DNA of 64,000 bases, from NCBI RefSeq assembly GCF_014784055.1, contig NZ_CP061813.1:2056001-2120000 (forward strand), written 5' to 3'. Every line of letters starts with the position of its first letter. The first letter of the stretch is position 1. Shown here piece after piece: positions 62,869 to 64,000 of this stretch. The notes beneath the pieces are model-generated. The model was not told the DNA's origin, ran no database searches, and saw only the letters and a list, made by a program, of their open reading frames with translations. The position numbers and the translations under genes are program-made. Origin of the DNA: Polaribacter haliotis (lineage in GTDB: Bacteria > Bacteroidota > Bacteroidia > Flavobacteriales > Flavobacteriaceae).

Positions 62869-63357
62869 ATGATGTTAGTAGAATTCGATTCGATTCCAGA
62901 AGATGCAAAAGTGTGGATTTATCCATCTAGCAGAAAATTTTATGCCAATGAAATTGATGAAGTTACCAAAAAGGTAAAAAAATTCGTTGAAACTTGGAAA
63001 ACAGAAAACGAAGATTTTAAGGCTTCCTATAAAATTTTATACAATCGTTTTATTGTTTTATCTGCAGACGATATTACTACAACGCTTACTAACAAAGATA
63101 TAGACACTTCTGTTACTTTTATTATAGAGTTGCAAGAAATTTATAATGTGGAGCTTTTAGACAAAATGAATGTTTGTTTTAAACAAGGTGAATTTGTACA
63201 ATACAAAGAATTAAAAGACTTTAAAAAATTACTAAAAAACAAAGCTGTTACTGCTAAAACGATTGTATTCGATAATTTAATTACTACAAAACAAGAATTC
63301 GAAAACCATTGGGAAGTAGCAATTGAAGATAGTTGGTACAGTCGATTTTTAAGATAA
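62869..63357 (+). CDS. Conserved protein of unknown function, first gene of the crtY unit
   Basis: 162 residues from the ATG at 62869 (an in-frame TTG at 62851 overlaps the -7 box and is unlikely; ATG 62872 is also possible). Relatives in this family are sometimes labelled ABC transporter ATPase, but I see no Walker motif. It reads VWIYPSSRKFYANEIDEVTKK with a fairly charged body. It ends 2 nt before crtY, so the two are cotranscribed; a carotenoid-related role is only guilt by association. Confidence 0.75.
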   Translation: MMLVEFDSIPEDAKVWIYPSSRKFYANEIDEVTKKVKKFVETWKTENEDFKASYKILYNRFIVLSADDITTTLTNKDIDTSVTFIIELQEIYNVELLDKMNVCFKQGEFVQYKELKDFKKLLKNKAVTAKTIVFDNLITTKQEFENHWEVAIEDSWYSRFLR

Positions 63358-63359
63358 GT

Positions 63360-64000
63360 ATGGCAAAATACGATTACATAATTGCAGGTGGTGGTTGTGC
63401 AGGTTTAAGCCTGTTATATCGTCTTTTACAAGATCCTGTTTTACAGAATCGTTCAATTTTAGTTATTGATAAAGATGACAAGAAAAATAACGATAGAACT
63501 TGGTGTTTTTGGGAAAAAGAGCCAGGTTTATTTGAGTCGATTGTTCACGCAAAATGGAACACTTTAGAGTTTTTATCTACCGATTTTCAAGAAAAACTAG
63601 ACTTGGGTGCTTACACTTACAAAATGATACAGGGTATAGATTTCTATAACTTTATAATCGATTTTGCGAAGAAATTTAGCAATGTTACTTTCTTACAAGA
63701 AAACATTATTTCTATAAATTCTGTTGAAAATTTAGCAATTTTAAGAACAGATAACGCTTCCTATTCAGCAAAATATATTTTTAATTCTACAAGTATTTTC
63801 AACCCAAAAATAACTGAGGAAAATTCACTTTTACAACATTTTAAAGGTTGGGTTATTAAAACAAAACAACCTTCTTTTAATCCAGAAGTTGGTCGTTTGA
63901 TGGATTTTAGAGTTTCACAAGAAAATGGTGCCACTTTTATGTATGTTTTGCCAACTTCCACAACAGAAGCTTTAGTTGAATATACGTTGTTTAGTCCTAC
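63360..64000 (+). CDS. crtY: Lycopene beta-cyclase (partial, runs off right edge)
   Basis: Starts at ATG 63360, visible for about 213 residues. The dinucleotide-binding motif DYIIAGGGCAGLSLLYRLL is at the N-terminus, followed by DRTWCFWEK, a CrtY-type motif. It cyclises lycopene to beta-carotene, the precursor of the yellow-orange pigments of the group; other crt genes probably lie beyond the edge. Confidence 0.93.
   Translation, partial: MAKYDYIIAGGGCAGLSLLYRLLQDPVLQNRSILVIDKDDKKNNDRTWCFWEKEPGLFESIVHAKWNTLEFLSTDFQEKLDLGAYTYKMIQGIDFYNFIIDFAKKFSNVTFLQENIISINSVENLAILRTDNASYSAKYIFNSTSIFNPKITEENSLLQHFKGWVIKTKQPSFNPEVGRLMDFRVSQENGATFMYVLPTSTTEALVEYTLFSP

Noticed and set aside
62869..63357. ABC transporter ATPase label for the crtY-adjacent gene
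   Set aside because: No Walker A, Walker B or signature motif can be found in the 162 residues.
1..64000. CRISPR arrays, prophage, plasmid or transposon genes
   Set aside because: No regularly spaced direct repeats, no cas genes, no integrase, no transposase and no phage structural genes were seen; the dispersed repeats are palindromic and irregularly placed.

Overview
The window reads as chromosomal DNA from a marine member of the Flavobacteriaceae (Bacteroidota). The evidence is very low GC content, -7 promoter boxes of the Bacteroidota type (TAnnTTTG, often with TTG or TTTG 19 bp upstream), a protein with a type IX secretion (type B) sorting domain, many short lipoproteins, and fucosidase genes of the kind found in algal-polysaccharide degraders. 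Polaribacter or a close relative is my best guess, from gene content and style only. There is no rRNA, phage, integrase, transposase or CRISPR array.

Layout. 1-4753 (minus): the end of a polysaccharide-utilisation cluster, with three consecutive fucosidase-type genes; the first runs off the left edge and appears to fuse a beta-propeller to a GH29 domain. 4973-15509: housekeeping and envelope genes (CNNM/CBS membrane protein, hflX, an EEP-family nuclease, a lipoprotein phosphodiesterase, a CLC chloride transporter with Gln at the gating-Glu position, a RibA-like protein, aspS). 15692-22567: cupin, rsmI, a HopJ-family protein, a flavin disulfide oxidoreductase, an M28 peptidase lipoprotein, a regulator, a candidate small RNA and an AhpD-like protein. 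22590-31594: a secreted C-type-lectin protein whose signal peptide seems frameshifted, an OsmC protein, recJ, a decayed alpha/beta hydrolase gene, a glyoxalase-fold protein, a PIF1-like helicase, a bile-acid-symporter-type transporter and a DUF2200 protein. 31673-34918: a PhzF protein and a small module of two alpha/beta hydrolases divergent from an HxlR regulator, flanked by inverted repeats. 35188-39281: sucB and sucA (2-oxoglutarate dehydrogenase). 39464-40427: tRNA-Asn, tRNA-Gly and tRNA-Leu around a gene-poor stretch. 40602-45324: a large Asp-box propeller lipoprotein, then an AsnC - Hpt - LytTR response-regulator operon. 45411-49230: fatty-acid synthesis genes accC, accB and fabH next to rpmF and a DUF177 gene. 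49307-52360: pdxA divergent from ribE, a 59-residue PID-CTERM-like protein, tRNA-Met and a polyprenyl synthase. 52488-59154: a TetR regulator with an evident operator and its tripartite RND efflux operon. 59228-64000: recX, two lipoproteins, a threonine-dehydrogenase-type epimerase, a thioredoxin-fold protein, and a carotenoid operon start with crtY cut by the right edge.

Two families of dispersed intergenic elements cross the whole window. One is a structured, roughly 90-nt element (five copies) with a covarying hairpin, which looks like a conserved RNA and may correspond to the Flavo-1 motif. The other is a palindromic repeat with 11-bp arms TGTCATTTCGA/TCGAAATGACA (two full copies and diverged relatives). 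The most intriguing signals are these RNA-like elements, the promoter-plus-terminator small RNA at about 21.9 kb, the orphan Hpt-LytTR phosphorelay genes under an AsnC gene, the propeller-GH29 fusion, and the repeat-flanked hydrolase module.
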